From Anoplolepis gracilipes (lineage: Eukaryota > Arthropoda > Insecta > Hymenoptera > Formicidae), in contig NC_132971.1 in assembly GCF_047496725.1 (NCBI RefSeq), positions 7,654,001 to 7,718,000 of the forward strand: DNA of 64,000 nucleotides. Direction: 5' to 3'. Below, in pieces: positions 34,762-47,045 of this stretch. The translations under genes and the position numbers were made by a program. The notes below the pieces were generated by a model. It worked only from the letters and a program-made list of their open reading frames with translations, was not told the DNA's origin and ran no database searches. Positions within the stretch are counted from its first letter, which is position 1, and each line of letters begins with the position of its first letter.

Positions 34762-34799
34762 GTAAGTAGCGTAGTACATCTCTCCTTGTTAATAGATCG

Positions 34800-34802
<3 letters not shown>

Positions 34803-34833
<31 letters not shown>

Positions 34834-34843
34834 AAGGAAGGAG
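34803..34843. repeat. (GA)n tract in first intron
   Basis: About 14 GA units then GGAA units, starting about 40 bp after the 34762 splice donor. Confidence 0.95.
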
Positions 34844-35189
34844 AAGTGGAGAGACAAAGAGAGCGTATCTCTCTTTTTTTGCCGGCGGACGACGGATTTC
34901 AACTACGTGCTTCCCTTATCGTCGCGAACTTGTTTTCGCCGATACGAAGGACAGGCGAGGAAACGTGCGTATTATCGATCGATCGACGGATATCGTTGTT
35001 GGACCGAATTACATGTAGTGCGAGAGCCGAGAGTTGTGACGTTAACCGACGTCCGGATTCGACGCGGTGCCGACGAATCTCTCGTTTACCGGTGTACGTA
35101 GTTAGTGGCGCGTGGTGTCGCTCAGAAGTTGCTTCGTTAAACAAAAGACAAAAAAAAGAACCAACTCCTTTTATTCGCTTTCTCTATTT

Positions 35190-35286
35190 CTCTGTCTCTT
35201 TCTCTCTCTCTCTCTCTCCATCTCGCCGGTTATTCGCATTTCTGTCTCTTTCGTTCTCTCGCCTCACACTCGTGTACTTTGTCTTC

Positions 35287-35340
<54 letters not shown>
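35190..35340. repeat. Two (CT)n tracts in first intron
   Basis: A shorter tract near 35200-35219 and a tract of about 26 CT units at 35289-35340. The plus-strand frame across 34.79-35.42 kb is held open by these and is not a credible protein. Confidence 0.9.
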
Positions 35341-35342
<2 letters not shown>

Positions 35343-35424
35343 CCACTATCTCCCTAGTTACAGCGTAGCCATATTCGAGCATGTTCATTACGAATACGGC
35401 ACGTATTATCTTGTAGCGGCTTAA

Positions 35425-38400
35425 TATTCGCTAAAGCTTACATCGCACACAGCATATAAATATCAAACAAAATTCTTCCTTTTGTTTCCCCTTTTTATTT
35501 CGTCATTCCATTTTTTATACTTTAGCTGTAGTATTCTCTGATCGATTTCGCTTATATATATATTTTCCTATATATATGTATAGATATATATCATGGAATT
35601 TCCCTCTCGTTCGCTTTCTCGCTGGCGTGGCTATTCGATTGGGCGCATGAACTCTCTTCGCGAGACGCCCGAGATTACTCGCAAAATTCGATTTCATTGG
35701 AAAACCGCCGCGCCGCGGGGGAGAGTCGCGCCACCAGCAGCCGCCCTCCACGTTTACGTCGGTACAGATTAATTAAGCGATCGATGCTTCTGGAACACGT
35801 GAAATTTGCATTAGCCGGCGAGCGAAAGGCGCGTTTGATCCGCCACACGAGGGGGGAATAGAACGTACGATCGAGAGAGTATTGCCGGAGGCAGGGGGAG
35901 GGGGATGCTTACGTATCTCAAATCTCTTTCCCCTATTGTCTTTCAAAATTGTCGAACAATTATTCGCGTAATTGCGCAAGCATATATTTCAGAAAGGTAA
36001 AGTCTGATTAATTAAATTTCATCACGCGGTCGGAAAGAAAAAAATGATAAAAGTAAAAAAAATTATTTAATATATTTTACTTATGTCTTCTAACACGAAG
36101 AGAATCGATTGTACCACAAGATTAACTCGACACGCTTCGTAGATATAAATTCAATTTTGCCATTTGTATTCAGCGGCCGATAGCTTATTAATAATTGAAT
36201 CGGTTACCAAAAAAGTTAACCTCTTTTAGGGCGAACGTAATAGAACTCGCTAGTAATAGAGCACGTGCCAGAAACACTATCTTCGATTTAATTGCGATCC
36301 TAAAACCATAAAGAGGTCAACAATATTTGATCGGTTAAAATGGAGCATCTAAATCGGAAATTTATTCAATTATTTAACAGGTAAGCTGTATCATTCCGAT
36401 TTTCGCATATAAATCTATTTAAACAGTATCGTGTTTTTTGACAAAGCAAGTTTGCACAATCAATAACAATTTTAATTAAGTTAGACGTTTTCCTATCTAA
36501 GGTTATTTTATATGCAACATCAATTCAAGGTTGTTACAAATTTATCGGCAAACATCGAGAAATTAGATCTGCTAACATGTGTGTATATGTGTGTTGATCG
36601 ATATGCATTTTCAATTAGATAATTAACCTCTCTTGAGAGATATATCTCCTACAGTGTTACAGAATATATTCTATATAAAAAAATCAGAGTATGCGGCTAA
36701 CGAATATCAAAATAAACACGGTAGATCACGAATGCGTCATTTCGCATTCTTATAACGTGAAACACGCGGAACACGTTGCACAGCACGAGCGTGAGATAGA
36801 ATTAACAGCAGCGAGATTAATGATTATACTCTTAATCGAGTTAAATACCCGTATATGTGGCAGCCTTTGTAAGAGATCCTTTATGCGCATTGTATGCGTG
36901 TATATACTCGGCGGATAAACTCGAGTGAATACAATCCTGTTGCAGAAAACGAGCAAAACGAAATCGATTCATTATTGCTTTTGAAAATTACACCTCGGTA
37001 GGTTTCGCCTCAAAAATGCTCAAGGTCTTTCGCGTCTCCCGCATTATTTCGTAAATTAATAGTCGCGCGGTCGTGTTTATTTTTCACGCACGCCTTTGAT
37101 CCAAGGTACGAAAATCTACATAGTGAAATGGAGTACGTGTCGTATAACGTTATACGTCGAGAGACGAGATTCCTCGAGATTGCCGAGGGATATATAGCGT
37201 GAAAAGTTTGAAAACAGTAGCAAAGAAATTGCGCATACAATATTTAAAATCTCGGAAAAAAAAAGTCGATATTGAACGAGAATATCTTTTCAAAACGTTT
37301 TCAACTAATCTCTTTCTCTCTCTTTAATATAAATCGATTTTTTTTAACCGCAATTATAACATACATACGGTGGGGAGTTATTTAACGTCAAACATTGAAC
37401 AATTTATAATAAGCTCTCATCACGTGTACGTACATAATCGTACGCAAAATTTAACGCATGCACGCCGAGAGGTACATATTTATTCCGAAAACCAGAATAA
37501 TCTCTCAAACACGAAACATTTCAACGATGACGTTGCAACGCGGATGCATCGGGCCAAAGTCGCGTTAAGTACTCGCGGCGCGCGCGTTACACCCCGCTAA
37601 ATTAATTCAGACCGCTTTGGAGCTGAAAGTTTTCTGGCCGTCGCCGCCGCAGCAAATCGCATTTACATGATATTTTCCGGCGTAATTTACATGTTTGAGT
37701 CCGGGATACCACCACTCGAAAATACGCCGCCTTCCTTCTCTTCCTCATCCTCCTCCTCCTCCTCCTCCTTCTCTTCTTCCTTCTCCTGCTCTTCTTATTC
37801 TCTTTCTTCCGTCTCTTATTTTTATTTACACGCCCTTTTGACCGGCGCGTTTTTTTTTTTTTTTTGCAAATTTTGTGTCGCGTTTTCGCGAGGGTGGCTT
37901 AACAGAAGTATCTCAGTTTGTCGCGCTGAATCACGCTCAACTCACCTTAATCCTTTTAACCTATCAACACACTCAAAGCCTTTTACATGGACACAGAGAT
38001 ATCTTTGCGTTCGCAATCCCATTAAATCCCTTCATCTGGTGGCGCTCGGAATGCGCTGACTTTAACGGCAAGGAGATAATCTTCCATCGGCTAACATAAT
38101 GTATCCTTCCGCTGATTTAAGCGAAACTTAGTCGAGCACAAGTTCGCGCAGGTCAGAAATACCAAGCTTGAGACTGACGGACATTTGACCATGATTCTCT
38201 TCACCACTGTAGTTCAAGCTTAAAATTGAAAAAAAAAAAAAAACTGTACTTGTCTGACAAGATTCTCTTTTAATATAATTTTTCTGTGAAATATCTTATT
38301 TACACGATAAAAAATAATTATTATAATTAGAAGAAATATAAAAGAGGTTTAAAAACTCAAAGATGACTTTATCGCCATGTCTTTAATAGAGCTTGTTAAT

Positions 38401-38500
38401 TATTTCACTTTGAACAAATAATTATTATTAATATCATTATAAATAACGTACAGAAATATCTCAAATATGATTTTCTCTTGGAATTTTCGACACATTTTTT
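35425..38500. other. Probable long intron or intergenic DNA
   Basis: Two exon-like strings with good splice sites lie here (ATG at 36340 ending CAG|GTAAGC at 36381; 36946-36997 between TGTTGCAG and CG|GTAGGT), but neither has supporting partners. A CTC/TCC repeat lies at 37.73-37.80 kb. Confidence 0.45.
37734..37800. repeat. (TCC)n/(TTC)n repeat
   Basis: Imperfect pyrimidine trinucleotide repeat. The Ser-rich frame across it is an artefact. Confidence 0.9.
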
Positions 38501-38580
38501 TTTAGAGATAATGATGAAAGAATTTTTACAGCTGTGTGAAAAAATCGAGAAAAAAAATGGAACGCCACTTTGTTTCTCCC

Positions 38581-38636
38581 ATTCTCTCTCTCTCTCTCTC
38601 CCCCTCTCCCTCCCCCCTCCCCTCTCTCTCTTTCTC
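38581..38636. repeat. CT-rich microsatellite
   Basis: CT units interrupted by runs of C. Confidence 0.9.
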
Positions 38637-38754
38637 TTTTAAAACAGAAAGAATCTCGTCGCGTTTGTAACGTGCTTGAATCACTGTCGCGACGCGAAGG
38701 GAAAAGTGGATGAAAGGTATCAGACGCGACGGCAAGTTTTCATTTCGCCGTATG

Positions 38755-39010
38755 CATCATCACAATGCGATTGAATCGATGCGGCCGGGATACAGGCTGT
38801 CGTCTGCGCGGTGTGAATATTTAATGAACGTTGCCGTTAATGAGGCTCGGCCATATTAGTATTAATTAACGCCGGGATGCTGGCGCTTTCAGCATGCGCG
38901 GGCGAATAAAAACACTAAATTAAAATAGACAACGAGAACGGTGTGTCAATGTAGCCGATCATTAGCTATTTATCACGAGCCACGTGTTATCATTAATTCG
39001 TACATGTAAA
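38755..39010. promoter_or_regulatory. Enhancer-like noncoding block
   Basis: Repeat-free moderate-GC DNA with TAAT cores (GCCGTTAATGAGG, GTATTAATTAACGCC, ATCATTAATTC), a CACGTG E-box within GCCACGTGTTATC, and no ORF. Proposed as a conserved regulatory element by inference only. Confidence 0.22.
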
Positions 39011-40500
39011 TGTACAAATATCCTCCCTTATCGGATCGAAGTAATTTTATTAAAACATCAAATTAAAACAACAAACAATATATCGCGTCGTTTATCGTTA
39101 TACTTAAATATTTTTTCATACATTGTATTATCAACTATATTCTATTTTCTGAGATAGATAAACTTTTTTGTCATATTTAGGTGATATTCAAATAATAATC
39201 TATAATAAAATCTCGAGTTAAATCGATTATCGATAAAAGAATGCTCATTTTACGCCTCTCTCTAAAAGGTAGCTCTATAAAAAACAGATTGTCGAATAGA
39301 TTGTACATACTTTTGAAGAATTCGTGCCATCAATCTCTCCTTTGTCAGGTGATTTCATGGTTCTTTCAAGAAGTTCAGATAAACTCGATCGCGTCCCGTG
39401 CATTTGATCGGTGCGCGGTGCGTCGAATTCTTTGCCAGATTCCGTAAATTCGGTACTGAAATTGTTCACGGATTGCAATAATCTTTTGACATACGTTCCA
39501 TAAATTCAATATTATTTTTTAATTTTTTTTTAACATTTTTTCATTGATATAATTAAACAACTTGTATACATATAGATAACATATTTAAACAGCTTTAATT
39601 AGTTATATGATGACGTATTAATATAGACATTGAGTTAATAGAATGACTTTATTACTCTAATATTCTGCATTTAGTTAATAATTTTAAATGGTGCATACTT
39701 TCCATTTAAAATTAACAACAATAGCCTGATTAAGTTATAATTAACGAATAGATTAATTGATGAGATAGAATGTGATATTAATTATGGATTAGATTAATAA
39801 GAATAATTGCGCGCACAATACAAACATATTTATTAATATTATTCAGCACATAAAACGGTAAATTTATTAAATATTTTAAATATTATTATTACCGATATGT
39901 GCATCTTTAATCTACATTTAGTAGTTTACCAACGAGTTTCGAGTCGTACAATCGATTGTCTCATTCCATCGGGTTGGTTAATGAGAAACGAACGGCCGAA
40001 TCTATACGCATTCGCATTTTGCGTGAAAATGAGAATGCGTATTGTTCGAGAGGCTGCGAATACAGGCTGTACCGGAAAGAAATTGGGCGCGTCGCGAGAA
40101 GATCATTACGATATCGCTGCTCGCAGTGAACAGATAGAACAGAAGAGAGGGAGGGAGTTCGATTAGTGTCGACACTAAGCGACTCTGCATCGCGCGCGCG
40201 TCGGTTTTAAGCTGCGTGCACACATATTGAATCACGTCTTTTCAATTATATTTATCCCTTTTTTCTCTCTATGTATTTCTAAAACGAGATATTAATTTTA
40301 TTTTAAATACAGAAGGTAAATGGAAAAAGGAAATATAATTATTTTATTTAAATTTTTTGAAATTATATATGTACATATGTTTGACTTTAGTTGTAATATA
40401 TGTAAATTGTATTTATTTATATTAAGATTATTTCTTTTAAGTTTGCCAGTGTGTACGTGTCCTTAGAACCGATCGTTTGCATTTCGCATTGTTGCGCAAC
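39011..40500. other. AT-rich DNA, no gene seen
   Basis: No supported exon or repeat of note. Short frames at 39.24 and 39.90 kb are not distinguishable from chance. Confidence 0.5.
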
Positions 40501-40540
40501 GAAGACAGAAGGGAAGCATAGAGAGTAATAGAGACATATA

Positions 40541-40871
40541 CAGGATGTTTCAGAGATCGTTTATGTTATTCAATATTAAATTGATAAATAAATATTATCA
40601 ACGTCAACGAGGAATATCAAGAAAAAAAATAATCAGCAATATACTGCAAATCATAAATCTACATTTTACAGTTAACTCCAATAAATTTCAAGTAATTTTT
40701 ATTTTAATAAAGATTGCGATTAAAAGATTGTCTCGAAGCAATCGATTTTGAAAATTAAAAAGAATAGCTTATATATGTCTGATTCTTGGAAATTTTTGCC
40801 AAAGAAACTTCAACTCTAATTTCGAGGAGAAATATAAGCGCGGGGCGGTGCGCGATTTCTGGGGCATCCTG
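40541..40871. mobile_element. Possible MITE-like element with CAGGATG ends
   Basis: CAGGATGTTTCAGAGATCG at the left and the complement, CAGGATGCCCCAGAAATCG, at the right agree at 15 of 19 bases, and both are flanked by TA. The interior joins AT-rich and GC-rich DNA, so it may instead be a chance pairing. Confidence 0.3.
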
Positions 40872-41099
40872 TACACGACACCCCGGTGCACTCGCAGGCG
40901 GAGGAATAGAGAGAGTGGAGCCCGAGGCCATCGCTAACGATGCCATTGTCAGCGGCCTGGCCATTGTGCGAGGCGTCCTGTACGGAGCGCCGATTTCTGG
41001 CCGGGATCGGGTGGCTGGCTCTATATATATATTTCAGAGACAGAGAAGGAGAGAGGGAGAGAGACGAATAAAACAAATCATTCGGCGATGACGACGAGA

Positions 41100-44000
41100 C
41101 GGCATACGATCGATCCGCGGGAAAATCCGCAGGGAAAAGGCGCTGGCGGTGATAGCTTGCTTATGGCGAAAATTAAGCATCTGATTTGTAAGGAGGCGTG
41201 AACGCGTGAACTTTTCACTAATACATACGTATTTTGTAATTAAATACGAGGCTGATAGATGAAAGTTTCTTATAACAATAAGAACCTCTTTGGGCAAATC
41301 ATTATTCGAGCAGAAAGACAAACATTTTTAACTTTATTCCTACATGACTTAAGCGTTCCTAAATTTTAAATTTTATTTTTAATTTTATGTTGGACAGCAA
41401 AAATCACTAAAAATTAAATTAAATTAAAAAATAGAAGTTAAATTTGTAAAAAATAAAATAATATTTTATTTCTAATAATTGAAAAATTTGTAAAAAATTA
41501 TAAAAAAAACTATCTTTCTCATAGGTTTTATGTTTTGGTACCAATGCGAAGTTATCAACTTTTATCGATAGGTAACATTTAAACCCGGTTATTCGAGCCA
41601 AGAAGAGGACCCGGAGGAGCTTCGGCGAGCTTTTCTCGTCACCTCCAAAGGTATTAAACGGGACAACAAGACCAGGCTGTCCCGATATCCTTGCCGTCTA
41701 CCTCGAACTTCTTTCCCTCGAATCGTTACATTGTGTGTCTCGCACGACGAATTCCAACACACCCGTTGTGTTCGTAAAACAGCCACTTTTCCGTCTGGTA
41801 CTCCCAGAGTACCCCTCGAGCACTCTTTGTTCGATCTCGAAGTACCGTTTCCTCTTTTTCTCATTTTTCTCTCTGCGTTCCTCTCGAGTCGCATACAGCC
41901 GTTTCTTTCCGTCTTTTGCTCACCTCAGCTCGCGCTATATCTCCATTATTTTTTCCTCGTTCGCCTTCTTCCCGGTATCATCACCTGTCCACGTGGCGAA
42001 GACGTTCCACGGAAGAAGAGACGTTCGATTGAATATCGATTACGCTCGATTTAAAACGCTCTTAATGAGGGAGGCCGCTCGCATCAGTTCCGTACGCGCT
42101 ACGAAATGAGTGAGGAAAAAACAGTTAATAGTACGATGTAAAAGGGCGGGAAAAGATGGAGTGGACGACAGGTGGGATATCGAACTATCCGTAAAGAGCT
42201 TTCAGATACGTTAGGATACCATACGAGAGGACGAAAGAGGCGAACGTACGGTCGAATGAAGAAAGCAATTTGCTAGTTGTAAATCGGTTATATACGGAAC
42301 ACTATGCTTTTGGCAAAAAACTCTTCCTCGATAAATTATGATGATTGCTGTTTATGTCGGATCAAGCATGCAGCAAAAATCGTTGAATGTGCACTCATAA
42401 TCATTTTTTGTAATTGAAGAATGTTTTGTATCAGATATTGTAATAAATATTGTGGTCATCTCCTTTAATTAAACGCATCTCATCAAGTAACTTTTTATTG
42501 ATAGTTTTTATTTTTGAATGATATCTTTTCTTAGTGTGTATGAATCGCGTTGTTTATAGAAAAAGTACATGTATCCTAAATTAGTAGATACAATATTTTA
42601 TGAGAAATATTATTAAAAATTATTATTAATATTATTATATATTATTAATGAAATATTAATATTATTATTAAAATGTAGCAATTTTTTTATATTATTTATA
42701 TAGTTATACAGAAAGTGAGAGAGGAGTAAAACAATTTAGAATCGCTTAAAATTTTTTTCTATGGCATTTAATACTTGACAAAAGAAGATTAACGTTATAC
42801 ACTGTAATTAAGAAAGAGAAAAACATTATTTCTTTCATTAGAGATGCAAAATTGACGATTTATACTCAGTCTCTTCGGCGAATCGTTGCCAAGATATATC
42901 AGAGGGTTAATTGAACATAAAATCATCAGGGCGAGAACGGGCAGGGCGGCAGGTTTTATTTGGCCGCGAAGAGCCGAAGGTTTCAAAGCCTTTTTTTCCG
43001 AATCTCTCTTCTTGGGATTGAACCGAGACAAGGGAACAATTACCAGGACCGTGTTACCCTAATCCGAAAATCCTGTTACTCGCGATCCTCCTGTGCTCGT
43101 GCCCTCGACTACTCTTTCTTACGAAGACAAACTTCATCCCTGGCCCGGGTAGACGACACGACACGGCGCGGCGTTTTCCCTCTTGTTCTCTCCCTCTCTC
43201 CTTTGCTCTCTATTATATCTCGCCAACGATTTGCTGGAACTGCACATCCCGCACGTTCCTACCGAAATTCTGCCACTTCCGTTTCGACCCGAAAAAAACT
43301 ACCTCTGAACACTTTGAAAGAACTCTCAAGCTTCCTTCGCCCGATCGTCGAAGAACGTCGATAATACGACTTGACGTAAATCACGAAATCCGACGTCGTT
43401 CGAAAGACCGTGAAATGGAGTTACTTTGCGTAAGCGACCAGGAAACATGTTAAAGATATTAGAAGCTCCAAACTCGACGCGAGATAGTCAACGCGAGAAT
43501 TAAATGGCCGAGTTTCATTAAAAGTTCAAGTAAGCAGATTATCGCGTCCGCAATATGGTCAGTCATTTCCGTTATATAATCGTAAAGTTCATCGTGCTTC
43601 GATTAAAAGTTGCCGGCTAAGCGCCGGCGTCGCAAAAAACGCGCAAACAGGAAAATTTCACGTATATCATAAACGGATTTTATTTCCTTGCTCGGCAACT
43701 TCGGCATCGTAATATCCTCGTAGTAAAGCCGTTGCATCTGTAAGTGGATGTTTACCGACAGATGAGGTGTTATAATAAGCTGCGTAAACATCGCACGCGT
43801 TACCGCAGACGTTTAATTAAAACGTCGAACGATCGCATGCAGGAATACGCCCTCGTTACTCAATGAATTCATTCTTCGGTTCTCTCTTTTTCTTCTCGTG
43901 CGTTCCGCCTCTTTCCGGCCTCTCGTCTTCGCCAACCCCTCCATACGACAAACAATGGCGGGCCATGCGGCGATAATCGAAGCCTCTTATTTTCTCTTAT

Positions 44001-44300
44001 TCCACTCGCCGGCATTAAATCCACTTTAATTTGGTCAAGATGGGCGAGACGATTGGTGGAACTTGGGACATTCGGAAGGGTTAATTAATCACCCTCAAAT
44101 TAGCGAAGAAGTACGATGTGTAATACAGTATACAAAATTTTTTAATTAATAATTTAAACATTTATAAAGAGGGAAGAAATAATCTACGTGATTCGATTTT
44201 TTTTTTTCACATATCTTTCTTTTCCTCGTTCAGAATTTATAATTATTGATATTAATTTTTATATATCAGAGAAAAAGTTATTTAATATATATTATAGATA
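41100..44300. other. Probable long intron or intergenic DNA
   Basis: Mixed GC. Frames at 41.59-42.11 kb are open on both strands. Apart from copy 1 of the 23-bp exact duplicate at 41770-41792 I see no supported feature. Confidence 0.45.
41770..41792 (+). repeat. 23-bp exact duplicate, copy 1
   Basis: Begins GTTCGTAAAACAGCC and ends ACTTTTCC; identical to 45409-45431. In one plus frame both copies read FVKQPLF. Confidence 0.85.
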
Positions 44301-44547
44301 AATTGCGTGGATAGAAAGCAAGTTATAGATTTAACTTTTAACTGTGAAAAGTTAATTTTTATTTCAAAGTTAATGTATCGTATTTGTTTTGCTAAAATTT
44401 TAACAGCAGCGGTTTTATTTGTTGAACTGCCCAAACATATTTTTCATGCTTCCATCTATCATTTCTTGAGACAATATCTGCGCGGATGGATAATAAAGCT
44501 TAATTCTCTTTTTTTTTCAGAAGAATATTTTTCCGTTTGCTGGTCGG

Positions 44548-44685
44548 ATGTGGAGTTACAAATTGAAACGTTACAATTGTGACATTTCGGACACTCGGTG
44601 TTTTTTTCTTCTTTTTATTTAAAAAAAGAGACGCGAATGTCCGAGATGTCATATGTGTAGCATTTTAATTTTTGTAACTCTACAT
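44548..44685. repeat. Long imperfect hairpin
   Basis: Arms 44548-44593 and 44638-44685 are about 80% complementary (ATGTGGAGTTACAAA with ATGTAGAGTTACAAA; TGACATTTCGGACA with TGACATCTCGGACA) around a loop of about 44 bases. Could be a hairpin RNA precursor or a small MITE. A strong acceptor-like TTTTTTTTCAG ends at 44520. Confidence 0.6.
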
Positions 44686-45293
44686 TGATTAAAAATAAAA
44701 AAATATTCTATTGAATTTAAAGCATTATTAATTTATTGCGCTCTAGTAGTTTTTAGTCTTTGTATGTTGGACAGATGAAAAAATTAAAAGGTTTCAAGAA
44801 ATTAAATTTTCTTGCGGGCTAGTAACAGCTGAAACCATAGCATTTATTTAATAATCACGCTTCAACCGAATTCATATTTTAAAAGAATTCTTAGGTATAT
44901 AGTACTGAAATATTTATCATTAGAAATAGCAAGATTTTGAAAAAAAGATATCGATCGATTACATTCACATTTTGAAGAAAGATCAATGACCGATAATGCT
45001 TTATATATGTAGCTTATACATACATTTGACAACGAATTTTTCCATTCTATCGTAAATTCTCGTCCGTTTCGAAGTCTTTTCTGAGCCTTTAAAAAAGGAT
45101 TGGGCCAAAATGGAAACGCGTTGGCTGTTTTATAAACGCGCGCACGTACGCATCGTCGATTACCGCGAATAACGCTAGTCTCGTCCAAGATCTTTCCTTA
45201 ACGGCCACCGGCCATTGTACCTGATCCCGCAAACGTGTTTGGAACACGTCGTGGAAAATCCCTCCCATGGTACCCTGGCCTGCTGCAGGCGCG

Positions 45294-45313
45294 GTTGCGT
45301 TAGCTAACGCAAC
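45294..45313. repeat. Perfect 20-bp palindrome
   Basis: GTTGCGTTAGCTAACGCAAC is its own reverse complement. Could be a dimer binding site; unassigned. Confidence 0.8.
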
Positions 45314-45408
45314 AGGATAACTTCCATACTTCTACTTTTTCGAGTACTTCTTTTCTTTTCCTTTCTTTCTTCGCTTTCCTCCGTCAACGACTTCTGGCAC
45401 TCCATGGC

Positions 45409-45431
45409 GTTCGTAAAACAGCCACTTTTCC
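45409..45431 (+). repeat. 23-bp exact duplicate, copy 2
   Basis: Identical to 41770-41792. Here an ATG directly precedes it, giving the short frame MAFVKQPLFQSTF. Confidence 0.85.
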
Positions 45432-46898
45432 AGTCGACGTTCTCTCCAGGGATTTCCGAGGTGTCTTCATATCCGCCACCGATCCCGTCGCGTCACGTTG
45501 CCCTCGTTCCCCGTTTTTAACATTTTTTTTCCTCCCTTTTTCCGTCTCTCGAATGTAGACTTTAAAGATTCACGTTTACTTTGCATTCGATATAGAAGCA
45601 AGAATATTGCCGATATTAACCAGAGAAAAAAAAATATAATTCAGATACGTGAAATGTAAAATCTAAAAGAATTTTTATCTGTAAAGATGACGGAATAAAA
45701 GCACTTTTTGTACATAACACTTAACACATCTTAACAATTCTTAAAATATTATTGTTATATTTTTCTTGACAAAAAAAATTGTTAAAATTCTACATTATAT
45801 ATAATAATACCATATTTTACTGAAATTAGCCGGGACGACTCGTTTATCTCGCAAACACGAGAAATAGACATCTTAGATATTACAGTGCCACTGTTCACAT
45901 TTACTAGGCATTCAAGTAACACAATGCATAGCGGATAACACCGCGATGAATACCATCGGGTTCCCTTCCAAAGCGCGAACCCGGAAACGCGAGAGGAAGA
46001 TGCGGGAATAAGGCGAGGCTCGATATAAAACGAGCACGACGACTAGCGATTCTCGCCTTCATTTTTTACACACGCGGCGAGAGAAAGCGAGAAGAAGGGA
46101 AAGAAAAAGAGTGGCGTGAAAAGCGCGCGATAGAAAGCAAAAAAGCGACACGAGGAGGGTAGGAAGGGGAGGGGGAGGCAGGTATATACGATAGATGGGG
46201 AGGAGGTAGGTAGGTAGGCGCGCGAAAGGCGAGGCGGGCAAAAGGGGGCCCCGGTTTTCCGTGTGGGTGCTGGAAAAATATTTGCATATACCCCGCGGCC
46301 TCCCTCTCCCTATATCGGCCGCGTGATTCCTCGATATCGGCTCCTGCGTCTCCATATTCCAAAGTTTCGCCAGCCGAAGCGACTTTCGCACAGCGCCGAG
46401 CTTCCATTTTTTTTCTTCTTCACATTCACCTTTCTCTTCCTATCCTTTTTTTTTTTTTTTACCTTTCCCCTCGCTCTTTGCCTTTATCTATGCGCCGGTG
46501 TCTATATCTCTCTCTCTCTCTCTCCTTCCACGACGATCTTTATTCTCTCGCTCTCTTTTCTTCTCGTTGGTGCAATGTGCATCAGAAAATATGAATCCTT
46601 CGCCGCGCATTGTCTACGACAGCGTTTCTCGAACTTTCCGCCATTGTGCACGAATGATGAGGGGACAAAAGAGAGAAATTAAGAGCTGTCCCCAATGAGT
46701 GTGAGAAGAAGCGTCGCGACGGCGATGGAGATGGCCGTAATTTGCATTGATGCACCGAGACACTGCATTCGCGCGCATATAATTATCTCGCGTGTCATCT
46801 TTTCTCGCTTCTCGGTCTCGTAAGAATCATAATTTGCGGTATACGTTTCGTATCTTAGGAAAGTTTTATTCAAAGATTTATGAGAAAAAGGAAGTGAA

Positions 46899-46939
46899 AT
46901 AAATTTATAATATCCGATAATCGGATATTTTAAATTTAT
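46899..46939. repeat. 41-bp near-perfect palindrome
   Basis: The inner arms AATATCCGAT and ATCGGATATT are exact complements around one base. The outer arms ATAAATTTA and AAATTTAT extend it with a one-base offset. Confidence 0.8.
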
Positions 46940-47045
46940 CGACGTGCATATACATTTATATAATTCACATTCAATATTCTACATTTACCTATAAAAGTGT
47001 AACTAGGTTTTTATATGTATATGTGCGAATGAATGTTACGTCACA

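Larger units (their letters stand above)
44700..47040. other. Noncoding DNA, no supported gene
   Basis: Holds a perfect palindrome (45294-45313), copy 2 of the 23-bp duplicate and a CpG-rich block with purine/pyrimidine strings at 46.05-46.55 kb whose frames are low complexity on both strands. A TATAAAA at 46024 lies about 37 bases from the nearest initiator-like TCATT, too far for a canonical pair. Confidence 0.45.

Noticed and set aside
34786..35424. 212-codon plus-strand open frame
   Set aside because: It runs through GA and CT tracts inside what looks like the first intron; no domain and no splice logic.
44307..44582. 91-codon plus-strand frame ending inside a hairpin
   Set aside because: AT-rich, non-ATG start in part, crosses a strong acceptor-like site and ends in the inverted repeat; likely chance.
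46024..46061. TATAAAA plus TTCATTT as a promoter pair
   Set aside because: Spacing of about 37 bases is outside the canonical range.
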